Shown: piece by piece, positions 1 to 8,195 of the stretch
Position numbering within the stretch: the first letter of the stretch is position 1
Layout: every line of letters starts with the position of its first letter
Origin: an archaeon
Lineage (GTDB): Archaea > Thermoproteota > Thermoprotei_A > Marsarchaeales > Marsarchaeaceae
Direction: 5' to 3'
Length of the DNA: 46,542 nucleotides
Assembly: GCA_021817005.1 (NCBI GenBank)
Contig: JAKAWJ010000012.1
Span: 1 to 46,542, forward strand
Translations under genes and position numbers: made by a program
The notes under the pieces: generated by a model
Database searches by the model: none
Seen by the model: only the letters and a program-made list of their open reading frames with translations
Told to the model about the DNA's origin: nothing

Positions 1-654
1 TTCCGATCTTGGAAGAATAACGTAAAGTATTGTGCCAATCGCAAGCCCGTAGAAAACCATGTCAAACGTAGATGAATTATAGTAATACCCGACAGCTCCA
101 CCAAGGATTGCCGGCACGCCCCCAACGAGTAACGCTCCCGACATTACGCCAATTTTCCGCTCGCTGGAACTCAAGAAGGGAGAAGCTATCGGGAAGCCCT
201 CGGTGAAATTCTGAAGTATAAAGCCTACGAGTACGACGAGCGCCGCCCCCGTCAGACCCAGTTTCACCCCAAGAGAGCCAAAGACCAATCCCTCTGTGAG
301 ATTTTGAAATGCCACCCCAAGCGCTATAATGAACGCGAGCACTGTTGGCGTCAGATTCCTCTGCCATCTGTGCCCTGCAATGAAAAGAATAAGGAATCCC
401 GCACTCAACGAACCGGCGAATATCAAGTCATACTCTGGCGAAGAGCCGTAACCATAGAGAGAGCCATTGTATAACGAGCTTGATGCGTCTAGAAAAACGT
501 CGCCCATAAGAAAAATGAGAATCCCTATGGCCACGCCGATAAGCACCTTAGTGGGCACCCGGCCCATGCTCCTGCTCAGGATTATGGGCAAAGAGAGATA
601 AATGGAAAACCCCATAAGAGCTGATAGGGAAAGAGTTTCCGAAAAAGTGAGCAT
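1..654 (-). CDS. ZIP-family divalent metal transporter, partial (C-terminus off the left edge)
   Basis: I translated this frame directly; it starts at ATG 652-654 and stays open for 218 codons to the window edge. The protein is very hydrophobic, with about six membrane segments visible. Two helices carry the ZIP-type motifs FQNLTEG and QNFTEGFPIAS, which match the family's H/Q-N-x-x-E-G metal-site helices TM4 and TM5. Known members move zinc, iron or manganese into the cytoplasm. The gene is divergent from a regulator with a ferritin-like domain, and the shared 103-base spacer holds a palindrome and a TTTAAATAT box suited to this gene. Metal choice cannot be read from the sequence. The family call is confident; the last part of the protein is not seen. 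Confidence 0.85.
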   Translation of the reverse strand, partial: MLTFSETLSLSALMGFSIYLSLPIILSRSMGRVPTKVLIGVAIGILIFLMGDVFLDASSSLYNGSLYGYGSSPEYDLIFAGSLSAGFLILFIAGHRWQRNLTPTVLAFIIALGVAFQNLTEGLVFGSLGVKLGLTGAALVVLVGFILQNFTEGFPIASPFLSSSERKIGVMSGALLVGGVPAILGGAVGYYYNSSTFDMVFYGLAIGTILYVILPRSE

Positions 655-696
655 TGGCCTGCACGACGACTATGACATACGGCATATTTAAAAGAC

Positions 697-733
697 ACGC
701 CGTTATTAAAAAAATTAACGCCGTTATTAACGG
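697..733. promoter_or_regulatory. Candidate operator: 13-bp direct repeats with a perfect palindrome, between ZIP gene and regulator
   Basis: ACGCCGTTATTAA occurs at 697-709 and again at 718-730, a 21-base period (two helical turns). The second copy extends into a perfect odd palindrome CCGTTATTAACGG at 721-733. The A/T-rich spacer (TTAAAAAAATTAA) could serve as the TATA element for the rightward gene, and TTTAAATAT on the other strand (around 684-693) for the ZIP gene. A factor bound here would cover both promoters. Binding by the adjacent HTH protein is inference. Confidence 0.6.
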
Positions 734-757
734 CTTTGTCAGAGGAGCCGGAAGTCC

Positions 758-1510
758 ATGAGCGAGACAAGAAGCGAAGAGTACCTCATTCCCTTCATAC
801 GTGCCATGCTGGCTCAAAGACTCAGTAGGGAAGGCTTTAGGGCGAGGGTCATTGCCAACGCCCTGAATGTTACCCAGCCCGCCGTAACACAGTACCTCAA
901 GGGAAGGAGAGGAACCAGAGGCTCAGCAGCACCAGCACATGCTGAAAATATCATCAATCCGCTTGCGGATAAACTATTGAAGAGGATGCGGTCGGGACTC
1001 GGAGGATTAGAGACTGCTGAACTTTTGGAGGCCGCGCATCAGCTTGCCTCGCTCAGCAAAGGTGGCGAGAGGGCAGGACCACCAAAGACCAAAGAGTCGG
1101 CGAAAGTCAAGGCCTCATTAGGTGTATTGAGAGAGAGACTCCAGCTTGAATTTAAAGTGGCCGAAAGATACCTTGAGCTGGCAAATAGAACGCGGGATGA
1201 CTACACCAAGCTACTTCTCAGGTTAATAGCGTCGGACAGCATAAGACACGGAGACATAGTGGAACAGGTTATTTCCTGGTTCGAAGTAGAACGAGAGTTT
1301 GGAGAGCGTTTTCAGCCCCCCGGACTCGAGCTCCTAAAGCAGATGCTATCAATGGAAGACACGGCTGCAGAAGTCAGTCTTAAGAGGACTGTGGATACGG
1401 CTCATCCCGTTGCAAAGCTGCTCCTTGAGTGGATTGACGCCGACGAAGAGAAGCACGAAAGGATCGTAAAGCAAATAATGCGCATGGCCTCGCGCAAAAC
1501 GAGTTTGTAA
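758..1510 (+). CDS. HTH transcriptional regulator fused to a ferritin-like domain
   Basis: Residues 9-52 form an XRE/COG2522-type helix-turn-helix ending in NVTQPAVTQYLKGRRG, as in archaeal predicted regulators. A charged linker (about 55-118) leads to four predicted helices (about 120-243) with a ferritin/rubrerythrin-like ligand pattern: E131 and E136 in helix 1, D160 and H164 in helix 2, E200 and E205 in helix 3, E230-x-x-H233 in helix 4. The start ATG has GGAG-type purines upstream. The gene is divergent from a ZIP metal transporter and shares a palindromic operator with it. I infer a metal- or diiron-sensing repressor or activator of metal uptake and of itself. The HTH is clear; the ferritin-like call rests on the helix and ligand pattern. 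Confidence 0.8.
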   Translation: MSETRSEEYLIPFIRAMLAQRLSREGFRARVIANALNVTQPAVTQYLKGRRGTRGSAAPAHAENIINPLADKLLKRMRSGLGGLETAELLEAAHQLASLSKGGERAGPPKTKESAKVKASLGVLRERLQLEFKVAERYLELANRTRDDYTKLLLRLIASDSIRHGDIVEQVISWFEVEREFGERFQPPGLELLKQMLSMEDTAAEVSLKRTVDTAHPVAKLLLEWIDADEEKHERIVKQIMRMASRKTSL

Positions 1511-1548
1511 ATCCGAATGACGGACTGTTTTGCACGATGAGCAGCACT

Positions 1549-3420
1549 CTAGCCGCCTTTATTCTTGGCAATGGTTAACGCCCGGTTTATCTCATGAGCT
1601 GCCATGATGAATCCCATATGACTGAATGCCTGCGGAAAGTTTCCCAGAGCTTCGCCCGTGCGCACATCGACCTCCTCAGAATAAAGCCCCAGGCTATTTG
1701 CATAACCAAGAAGTTCCTTGAGCATTCTTTTGGCTTCGCCGACCCTCTGCATCTTAGCCAGACATGCCACCATCCAGAAGCTGCACAGCAGGAAGGCCCC
1801 CTCATTTCCCTTTAATCCATCATCGACCCTGTATCGTTTAATGAGGACTCCTTCCCCGAGCTCCTTCCTGATTGCGGCGACAGTGGAGATTACCCTTTCA
1901 TCGGTAGCTGGCAAGAACCCGACCAAGGGCATCATCAGATTGGCCGAATCGAGTTCACTAGTACCGTAGTGCATCACAAACGACTTCTTTCTGGCATTCC
2001 AGCCCTTTGAAACCACTTCTGCCTTTATCTCCTGCATGACCTCTCCCCATTTCTCGACGTCCTCAGAGTGACCGTTGGCATGTGCAATTTTGCATGCCCG
2101 ATCCAGACCAGCGTAGCACCAAACCTTGCTGTAGACATAATGAGCTCTCGAGCCTCTGATCTCCCATATTCCGTTTCCAGGCTTCCTCCAGATGTCGCAG
2201 ATCCTCCCCGCCAGAGGTTTGACAAACCTATGGTACATCTCTTCGTTCACTGATGCGCCGTGCTTTGAAGAAAAATACAGCGCATCAAGAACATATCCAT
2301 ATGCATCATGCTGCAGCTGCTTTTCCGCAGCATTACCTACCCTGACGGGCGCGGAGCGCCGATAACCCTCAAGATGGTCCAATGTTTTCTCTGGGATATT
2401 TCTACCCCCATCAATCGTGTACATCAACTTGAGCCCCATATCAAGCACGGGATTATTGCTCACTAGCCAGTGAACATATCTTTCGGCATCACTCTTGTCT
2501 CCCAGCAAATGGAATGCCCAGAGGGAATTGGCAGAGTCCCTGAGCCACGAGTACCTGTAGTCCCAGTTTCTTTCACCTCCTATAGCTTCGGGAAGCGATG
2601 TTGTTGGTGCAGCTACGATGGCGCCAGTTGGAGAGAAGATCAGCATTTTGAGAACGAGAGCTGATCTGATTACTTCGTCTCTAAAAATCCCGTCATAGGT
2701 CAAGCCACTCACCCAGCCTTCCCAGTACGCCTCTGTTTTCCGCCGCTTTAAATCAGTCTGATACTCGTCAACACTTCGCGGCTCATACTCCCCGTAACTC
2801 AGAACGAAGTTCTCCCTGTCACCCTGTTCCATCGAGAATTCTTTTGAGGCGCGACCATTTTCGACGCTTAAGTGTAGACTCGAAGACACGACCATTTCGT
2901 GCCTTGCGCTGCGTATGCTGATTCCTTTGCTGTTCTCTTCCATTCTTGGAGCTACAGAGCCATATTCCAACGCGGGATGCACAGTCGTTCGCATTTGTAG
3001 AGTTCCCTTGACACACTCGACTTCGCGATGTATCTCAGGTGGCGCTGACCAGTAACCTTCGCTAGGAAGATATGGCATGAAATCAGTAATGATAACTCTG
3101 GACCCATCGGCTGCGAATTCGGTTTGCAGCACGTTAGTGTGGCCGACATAGCTCTGAATCGCCGTGGCTTTCCCGCGCGGGGTGAGCACCCACTGGCCGC
3201 CTGAAGAGCTGTCCAAGATCGCGGCAAATACACTCGGCGAATCAAACCTCGGCAAACAGCACCAGTCTATCGAACCATCATAACCCACAAGTGCAACAGT
3301 CCTCGTGTTGCCAATAACACCGTAGCCGGATATTGGCTTGTATCGTGACCCGACGGGGAGCTCGTGTACTCCGGATCTTTCCGAGCTCACTCTATGGTTG
3401 CGAGTGTGTCTTTGTCCCAC
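1549..3420 (-). CDS. Glycoside hydrolase family 15 protein (glucoamylase / trehalase type)
   Basis: The 623-residue protein has the usual two-part GH15 layout. An N-terminal beta-rich domain contains ALVGYDGSIDWCCLPRFDSP (44-63). An (alpha/alpha)6 catalytic domain contains GGERNWDYRYSWLRDS (281-296), the WEIRG motif with the likely general acid E420, and NEGAF with the likely base E540. The family removes glucose from starch- or glycogen-like chains, or splits trehalose; substrate is not decided by these motifs. There is no signal peptide, so it probably acts in the cytoplasm on storage sugar. Its GTG start lies 26 bases from the centre of a CTTTAAGG box, which fits a leaderless transcript and supports this start. 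Family call is very firm. Confidence 0.92.
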   Translation of the reverse strand: MGQRHTRNHRVSSERSGVHELPVGSRYKPISGYGVIGNTRTVALVGYDGSIDWCCLPRFDSPSVFAAILDSSSGGQWVLTPRGKATAIQSYVGHTNVLQTEFAADGSRVIITDFMPYLPSEGYWSAPPEIHREVECVKGTLQMRTTVHPALEYGSVAPRMEENSKGISIRSARHEMVVSSSLHLSVENGRASKEFSMEQGDRENFVLSYGEYEPRSVDEYQTDLKRRKTEAYWEGWVSGLTYDGIFRDEVIRSALVLKMLIFSPTGAIVAAPTTSLPEAIGGERNWDYRYSWLRDSANSLWAFHLLGDKSDAERYVHWLVSNNPVLDMGLKLMYTIDGGRNIPEKTLDHLEGYRRSAPVRVGNAAEKQLQHDAYGYVLDALYFSSKHGASVNEEMYHRFVKPLAGRICDIWRKPGNGIWEIRGSRAHYVYSKVWCYAGLDRACKIAHANGHSEDVEKWGEVMQEIKAEVVSKGWNARKKSFVMHYGTSELDSANLMMPLVGFLPATDERVISTVAAIRKELGEGVLIKRYRVDDGLKGNEGAFLLCSFWMVACLAKMQRVGEAKRMLKELLGYANSLGLYSEEVDVRTGEALGNFPQAFSHMGFIMAAHEINRALTIAKNKGG

Positions 3421-3440
3421 GTAAAACGATTCTATCTTGC

Positions 3441-3450
3441 ATCCTTAAAG
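3441..3450 (-). promoter_or_regulatory. TATA box of the GH15 gene
   Basis: CTTTAAGGAT on the minus strand is centred about 26 bases upstream of the GTG start at 3420. That spacing places transcription initiation at or next to the start codon, so the mRNA would be leaderless. Confidence 0.5.
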
Positions 3451-3920
3451 CAATTCGCTCAAAATTTCTTGGCAGAGTAACAGACCGCATCCAGCTCGAT
3501 GCGGCACTTGGAATCCCAGCGTAAAGCTACCGAAGAGCTGCACCCGAGTCCTTGCTCAGTCAGTGTTCGCAGTGACCTCTTCACTTTTCCGAATGAGGAA
3601 TACCTCCTGCTCCCACGCTAGCAGGCAGTCCCAGCCCCCAACCCCCAGCCCTGAAACAGCTTACAGAGGTAGCGACCCCCACAGGCGTGAATTCCACGCA
3701 GGCCGCAACCGGGATACAATCACGACCGCGCGGCGACACCGATGGATATTTTGTGCGTTTGCGCTAACAAAGCCATACGACTCGTGGGATTCCCACGCAT
3801 GTCTCCGAATCCCGTGCGGAGCTGAGAAAACGTTTGCAAGGCGAGCCTCCAGTCATAACAGATTCTGAAACGAATTCCACATACTGCAAGCAAAGGTCGC
3901 TCAAAGAATCCATGCAACAG

Positions 3921-3928
3921 ATAAATAA
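3921..3928 (+). promoter_or_regulatory. TATA box that decides the MscS start
   Basis: ATAAATAA is centred 26 bases upstream of ATG 3951. It lies inside the longer open frame that begins at 3834, so the upstream ATGs at 3834 and 3912 would not be on the transcript. Confidence 0.5.
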
Positions 3929-3950
3929 TGCGGACAAATCATTAAGTGCT

Positions 3951-4865
3951 ATGTCATCGAGAGAGAGAAAATACGGCAGGTTAGTGGAGTACTCGATAGG
4001 CTTCCTGATTCTCCTAATTGCAATTGGTATCGGACTCTACTACACCCTCTACGTATTGCATGTAATTCCGCTTTCATCTTCCGTTCTCGTAAAGCTTGCC
4101 GTTGCCACGGCAGCAGGGCTCGCGATCATAACACTAGTAGGAAGAGAGGTGAGCTCAGTTTCGCGGAGGCTGCTCGGAGAGAAAAGGGGGAGCATGCTTT
4201 TCGTAGTATTCAGGTTTGTCGCCTATACTTTGCTCGCGCTGGTTATCCTTGCATTGGCCGGGGTGAGCGGAACTGATCTATTGGCAGGTGGCACTTTCGC
4301 CGGGCTAGTGCTTGGACTTGCGGGGCAGACCGTCCTTTCGAACATCATCGCCGGAGTCATGATAATTCTAGCCAGGCCGTATGAGGTGGATGACAGGGTG
4401 ACGTTCCTTACGTGGCAGTTCGGTTTGATTGCGCCAGCGTATCCACCAAAGTTCTATTCAAACGATTTCCTTATGCCAGGTTACAGTGGGAAAGTAAGTG
4501 ATATCGGACTTGCATACTCCACGGTAGCGCTTGACGAAGGCACAATTATGAAGATACCAAACAGCCTTATGGTCCAGGCCGCCATAGTTTCACACGAGAT
4601 AGAAGAAAGGGTGGTGAAAACAAAGTATGAGGTTCCATCATCTCTTGACCCCGAGCTAGTTATCAGCAAAGTTGAGGAGCGAATCAGGAAGAATCAGTGG
4701 GTAACTAAGCCAGATTCAGTCAAAGTAGTGATTGAGGCGATGGGCCAGAATAGCTACGTAATCGCGGTTGACGCAGTTTGCAAAGGCACGTTCGAGGCAC
4801 CACCGCGCAGTTCCATTCTGCTGGAATTAATGAAGACTATGAAGGAGCTGCAATCTGATAGATAG
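3951..4865 (+). CDS. mscS: Small-conductance mechanosensitive channel (MscS family)
   Basis: This is a membrane channel that opens under tension and releases solutes during hypo-osmotic shock. Two N-terminal membrane helices precede the pore-lining helix, a Gly/Ala-rich stretch AGGTFAGLVLGLAGQTVLSN. The MscS beta domain follows, with RPYEVDDRVTF and later the IPNSLMVQAAIVSHE segment typical of this domain. I chose ATG 3951 (304 residues) over ATG 3834 (343 residues) because a TATA box lies inside the longer frame at leaderless spacing. An insertion of about 30 residues between RVTF and the expected beta strand (WQFGLIAPAYPPKFYSNDF) is longer than in typical bacterial MscS. The gene stands alone. 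Confidence 0.88.
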   Translation: MSSRERKYGRLVEYSIGFLILLIAIGIGLYYTLYVLHVIPLSSSVLVKLAVATAAGLAIITLVGREVSSVSRRLLGEKRGSMLFVVFRFVAYTLLALVILALAGVSGTDLLAGGTFAGLVLGLAGQTVLSNIIAGVMIILARPYEVDDRVTFLTWQFGLIAPAYPPKFYSNDFLMPGYSGKVSDIGLAYSTVALDEGTIMKIPNSLMVQAAIVSHEIEERVVKTKYEVPSSLDPELVISKVEERIRKNQWVTKPDSVKVVIEAMGQNSYVIAVDAVCKGTFEAPPRSSILLELMKTMKELQSDR

Positions 4866-5085
4866 CACGGTTCAGCTAATTCTCCCGTTATGTCCGACGC
4901 GTTCACTGCTACCCGGACTTTCAGCTACGCCTACGACATATTCGAGTGGAAATCGCGGCCTAACGATTCCGCTCTGCGGCGATTCCACTATCTGCCGGCG
5001 TTGCTTCATGAATATCGAAAACGGTGCGAGACACAATCGCAAGGGTTGGAAAAACCTACTTGACCAGTGGCGCCGCCAATCATCG

Positions 5086-5961
5086 TTACCGAATCTCCGC
5101 AAAACCCTTCAGGAGCTCTGGCTGGGGGAGAAATTTCGGCCTACTGGGCTCGCCATTCACTCGACCAATTGGCATATGGGCGGCAAGCATGAGCGCATTT
5201 TCTTTCAAAGCCATTTGAACGAATCTACTCTTAGTTTCCATGTGTGGAACTGGGTCGCACCAGCTGGACATGCACTTAGGATTCTCCACTTCAATTGCGT
5301 GGTGGTAGAGGTCTCCGACACAGTACAGTGATTCTCCTTCAGATTGAATTTTCACTATCTGGTGGCCGGGGCTTTCGCCGGGGGCTGGGATCAACGTTAC
5401 CCCAGGAGTTATTTCGAGCTCACTCTGCACGAGTTCGAGCAGGCCCTGCTTGTTTACCGCTCCAATCGTAAGGCTCTCGATTGATAACGGGTCGAGGAGC
5501 GGCTTCTGAACCTCAGGGTAGTCCCAGTCGGCTTTTCCCAGGTAATGCCGGGCCTTCGGGAAAGTGATGCTGCCCTTTTCGCGGGGAGGTAGTGTCACAC
5601 CTACGACATGGTCGTGGTGGAAATGAGTTATCAGAACATGAGTTACCTCTTGCCTTGCGACGCCTGCTATGCGGAGCTGCTCCACTAGCGATGGCTCAGG
5701 CACGTAATCTTTACGAACATACATCGGAGAATACTGCGCGAAGTACGCAAAGTCACCCGGGTCCACCACAATCGAGGCATCCCCACTCCGAATATGCACT
5801 GCCTGACTGGGAAAGGATAAGGGTACATCGAGCAGCTTCGGCGGCACACTTTCAGGAATGCTACGCGGCTCAAGTATGTCTCTCAGTTTGAATTCAAGAT
5901 CTCCCAGGTTTATCACTGTGACCGTGGTCTTGCCCACACGAACCTGGCTGGGAGTAGTCAT
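5086..5961 (-). CDS. Metallo-beta-lactamase fold hydrolase
   Basis: The 291-residue protein carries the MBL metal motif THFHHDHVVG (H-x-H-x-D-H), a later PGESPGHQIVKI with the third metal histidine, and GDLYHHAIE with the bridging aspartate. This full ligand set indicates a dinuclear-metal hydrolase of the group that includes lactonases such as AiiA and other small-ester hydrolases. Substrate is not predictable. No signal peptide is seen. Its promoter TATTTATG lies about 31 bases upstream of the ATG on the minus strand. It is a single gene, separated from QueC upstream by about 170 bases. Confidence 0.85.
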   Translation of the reverse strand: MTTPSQVRVGKTTVTVINLGDLEFKLRDILEPRSIPESVPPKLLDVPLSFPSQAVHIRSGDASIVVDPGDFAYFAQYSPMYVRKDYVPEPSLVEQLRIAGVARQEVTHVLITHFHHDHVVGVTLPPREKGSITFPKARHYLGKADWDYPEVQKPLLDPLSIESLTIGAVNKQGLLELVQSELEITPGVTLIPAPGESPGHQIVKIQSEGESLYCVGDLYHHAIEVENPKCMSSWCDPVPHMETKSRFVQMALKENALMLAAHMPIGRVNGEPSRPKFLPQPELLKGFAEIR

Positions 5962-6133
5962 AGTTAATGCTGAACGCCCAGGTGCATAAATACGTCGCCT
6001 ATACTTGGGTGATTAAAAATAAAATAATGTGCGCCAGCGTCCAACGTTACAGTTCTAGATTGCTTTTCGGAACCCTTAACGCTTCTCATCTTAACCATTA
6101 TCGACAAACAGACATCGCAGGAAGAATGGTTGA

Positions 6134-6760
6134 TTACGATACTGGGTCCGACAGTCCAGCGCTCGCGAAAGCCTCGGCCCTTTCTCGACACGCTCGGCAT
6201 TTCCGGCAGACATTTGGTCCATCCAGATAGCAACTCCACGTAAGCTCGTATGGCACGCCGAGTTTCGCCCCAAACGAGACTACCTCCGCCTTGTTCATGC
6301 CGATAAGCGGCGTTACTATGCTGACAGCCGTAGAGCCCGTATAGTCATGGAGCAGGGCATTGAAATCCTCAAAAAAAGACTTTGATGCGTCCTTGAAGAA
6401 TGCAGAGTCAGCTGACGTATGGCCGCCATAAATCCTAGCCGCTCCCAACCTTTCTGCAAAGTGGCTAGCGATTCCATAGAATATTATGTTCCGGGCGGGC
6501 ATGTAGACTGATTCCACATCTGGCCTTTCGCCCAGTATAAGTGGGTCGTCAGAAACTTCCTTCATAAAGCCAACGTCCAACGAGATTAATTCTATTCCGG
6601 CATGCTGCGCTAACCTGCGCGCCGCACTCCGCTCTCTTTCTCTTCTTTCGAAATAATCGAAACTGATTGCGACTGTGCCGTCCTCTCTTCCTGCCGCAAA
6701 GTAAAGACAGACAGCTGAGTCCAGTCCGCCCGACAGTAGAACTAGCGCAGAGGTAGTCAT
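6134..6760 (-). CDS. queC: 7-cyano-7-deazaguanine synthase QueC
   Basis: QueC converts 7-carboxy-7-deazaguanine to preQ0 with ATP and ammonia. In archaea preQ0 feeds archaeosine in the D-loop of tRNA. The pyrophosphatase loop SGGLDS is at residues 10-15. The zinc site is at the C-terminus with C177, C185, C188 and C191 in CYLDGPNVCRKCRAC. At 208 residues it is slightly short but complete. A GGGAGCT sequence 5' of the ATG looks like a ribosome binding site. The gene lies 12 bases after an unknown gene on the same strand, so the two are probably cotranscribed. The other preQ0 genes (QueD, QueE) are not in the window. Confidence 0.93.
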   Translation of the reverse strand: MTTSALVLLSGGLDSAVCLYFAAGREDGTVAISFDYFERRERERSAARRLAQHAGIELISLDVGFMKEVSDDPLILGERPDVESVYMPARNIIFYGIASHFAERLGAARIYGGHTSADSAFFKDASKSFFEDFNALLHDYTGSTAVSIVTPLIGMNKAEVVSFGAKLGVPYELTWSCYLDGPNVCRKCRACRERAEAFASAGLSDPVS

Positions 6761-6772
6761 ACTGAGCTCCCT

Positions 6773-7345
6773 CTACCTGCGCCTTGGTCGTGGTGCACAA
6801 GTAATCCGAATTACTGACCACGAACTCCCACAAATTCCGCTCACAATATGGCGAGGGCTATTGAGCCGTAAGATGGCTTTTTGTATTCCAATTCTCCCAC
6901 CCAGCGCGGCTACCATGCTTTTGCTGTATAACTCAGAAATATCGTCGAACCTGGAAAACCCCTGAGCTTTTCTCTCCAAATCCACAAACACAACGTGCTC
7001 GACGGACTTCGGTCGAAAGGGCAGTGCGTTGACATTTGCCACGATGGGTCTAACTTTTGCCCTTCTGGCCGCGGATAAATCTTCCTTCCGAAAGTCGGTC
7101 TGCCCCTGAAGCGCAACAGTTACCGTCCCGCGAACCAAATGAACGCTAAAGAATCTAACAAGTTTTCGTGCGTGCAGAACTGTGGGACAGATTAATAGTA
7201 CCGACTTTGAGTCGCCCGGAATGAACTCCTCTAATAAGTAGGTAACTTCAGAAATAGATGTGTCGCTGGAAGGGGTGTTTGAAACATGCCTTTCGGTTAT
7301 GGTTCTGGGCTTGTAACCTGACCACCGGATATTTGCGGCTTTCAA
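6773..7345 (-). CDS. Unknown protein upstream of queC, faintly methyltransferase-like
   Basis: I do not recognise this 190-residue protein. It has an alternating strand/helix pattern (SVLLICPTVLHARKLVRFF, then VTVALQG). A segment ANVNALPFRPKSVEHVVFVD resembles the motif in class I methyltransferases where an acidic residue and LPF precede a D-x-V strand, but the glycine-rich SAM loop is missing. The frame starts at a TTG at 7345; an ATG-headed overlapping frame (MSEIESRK) ends early and is less convincing. It precedes queC by 12 bases, so a link to tRNA modification is possible but unproven. It could also be a decayed enzyme. Confidence 0.5.
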   Translation of the reverse strand: MKAANIRWSGYKPRTITERHVSNTPSSDTSISEVTYLLEEFIPGDSKSVLLICPTVLHARKLVRFFSVHLVRGTVTVALQGQTDFRKEDLSAARRAKVRPIVANVNALPFRPKSVEHVVFVDLERKAQGFSRFDDISELYSKSMVAALGGRIGIQKAILRLNSPRHIVSGICGSSWSVIRITCAPRPRRR

Positions 7346-7407
7346 TCTCGCTCATGAATCCCGTCGAAGCAGGGGCTTGCGCCTGGTCGAATCATTATGA
7401 CATGAAC

Positions 7408-8163
7408 TCAGTCAATGAGCCTTCCGGGCTTTATCAGTCTGGACCAGATAAAAGTTCCGACCACGAATAGAACAGCGTAAACTGCCGAGAGCTCCAAGAT
7501 TAGACCAACAGTTGGCACCAGATTGCCTGTTGCCGACGTCAGCACTAGCGCAGCAACTGGCAGAATAAGGACGCCGCTCACTTGCTGCGACTCTTTGAAC
7601 CCCTTCGAAAGAGAAGAAATCCAGGATACAAGAGCCACATTGCTCAGCGTTATAGCTGGCACTAGGATTAACATTGCAGAATACCACACCCCCCCGGGAC
7701 CGATGTCGAGCCCAAGTGCGCTCGTAAAGTGGAGCGCTAGCGTCCAGTATATGGTCACAGATACCCACGTTACAGCCAGCGCGACTATCACTGGGGCAAG
7801 AACCTTGCCTACGAATAGGTCGCTCATTGACAGAGGCTCAGATAACAGGCTCTCCATGGTACGCCTCTCCTTTTCGCCTGCGAAACTATCCGAAGCCAGC
7901 ACTATTACGCTCGTAATCGGAAGGAGGAGGAACATAGGCAGCGTAATCACGCTGTAGAGATACCAGTAAAGCGCCTTCTGAGGGCCCATTGTAACCAGTG
8001 CCTGCCTTAAGACAGGAGGCAAAAATTTTGTGACCTGTGGGTTTATCGCGGTAGGCACGTTCGAAAAAACCAGCTGAATAAGGGTTGGGATAATTAATGC
8101 GACCAAAATTGGCAGAATAAATACTGCGATTATGAGAACCTTGCTGGTCAGATATTCTCGCAA
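7408..8163 (-). CDS. ABC-2 type transporter permease
   Basis: Six membrane helices are visible. The SFAGEKERRTMESLLSEPLS segment between helices 2 and 3 is the diagnostic loop of ABC-2 permeases, which export small molecules, antibiotics or lipids, or act in Na+ efflux (NatB-like). It follows the ATPase gene on the same strand, so the two make one exporter. The first canonical codon is TTG 8163, but the reading frame continues upstream with a natural N-terminus (VVAILEKDLREYL) as far as a CTG at 8199 that overlaps the ATPase stop. The true start may therefore be about 12 codons earlier. Confidence 0.87.
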   Translation of the reverse strand: MREYLTSKVLIIAVFILPILVALIIPTLIQLVFSNVPTAINPQVTKFLPPVLRQALVTMGPQKALYWYLYSVITLPMFLLLPITSVIVLASDSFAGEKERRTMESLLSEPLSMSDLFVGKVLAPVIVALAVTWVSVTIYWTLALHFTSALGLDIGPGGVWYSAMLILVPAITLSNVALVSWISSLSKGFKESQQVSGVLILPVAALVLTSATGNLVPTVGLILELSAVYAVLFVVGTFIWSRLIKPGRLID

Positions 8164-8195
8164 GTCCTTTTCAAGTATTGCTACAACCTGCGATC

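Larger units (their letters stand above)
3421..3950. other. Intergenic stretch, no gene recognised
   Basis: This 530-base gap between divergent GH15 and MscS genes holds both promoters. Open frames in it look random: they are rich in Ser, Arg and Pro and have no domain. A short perfect hairpin CGTGGG-ATT-CCCACG lies at about 3783-3797 without a T tract. I compared both strands with tRNA, SRP RNA and RNase P core motifs by eye and found no match. Confidence 0.4.
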
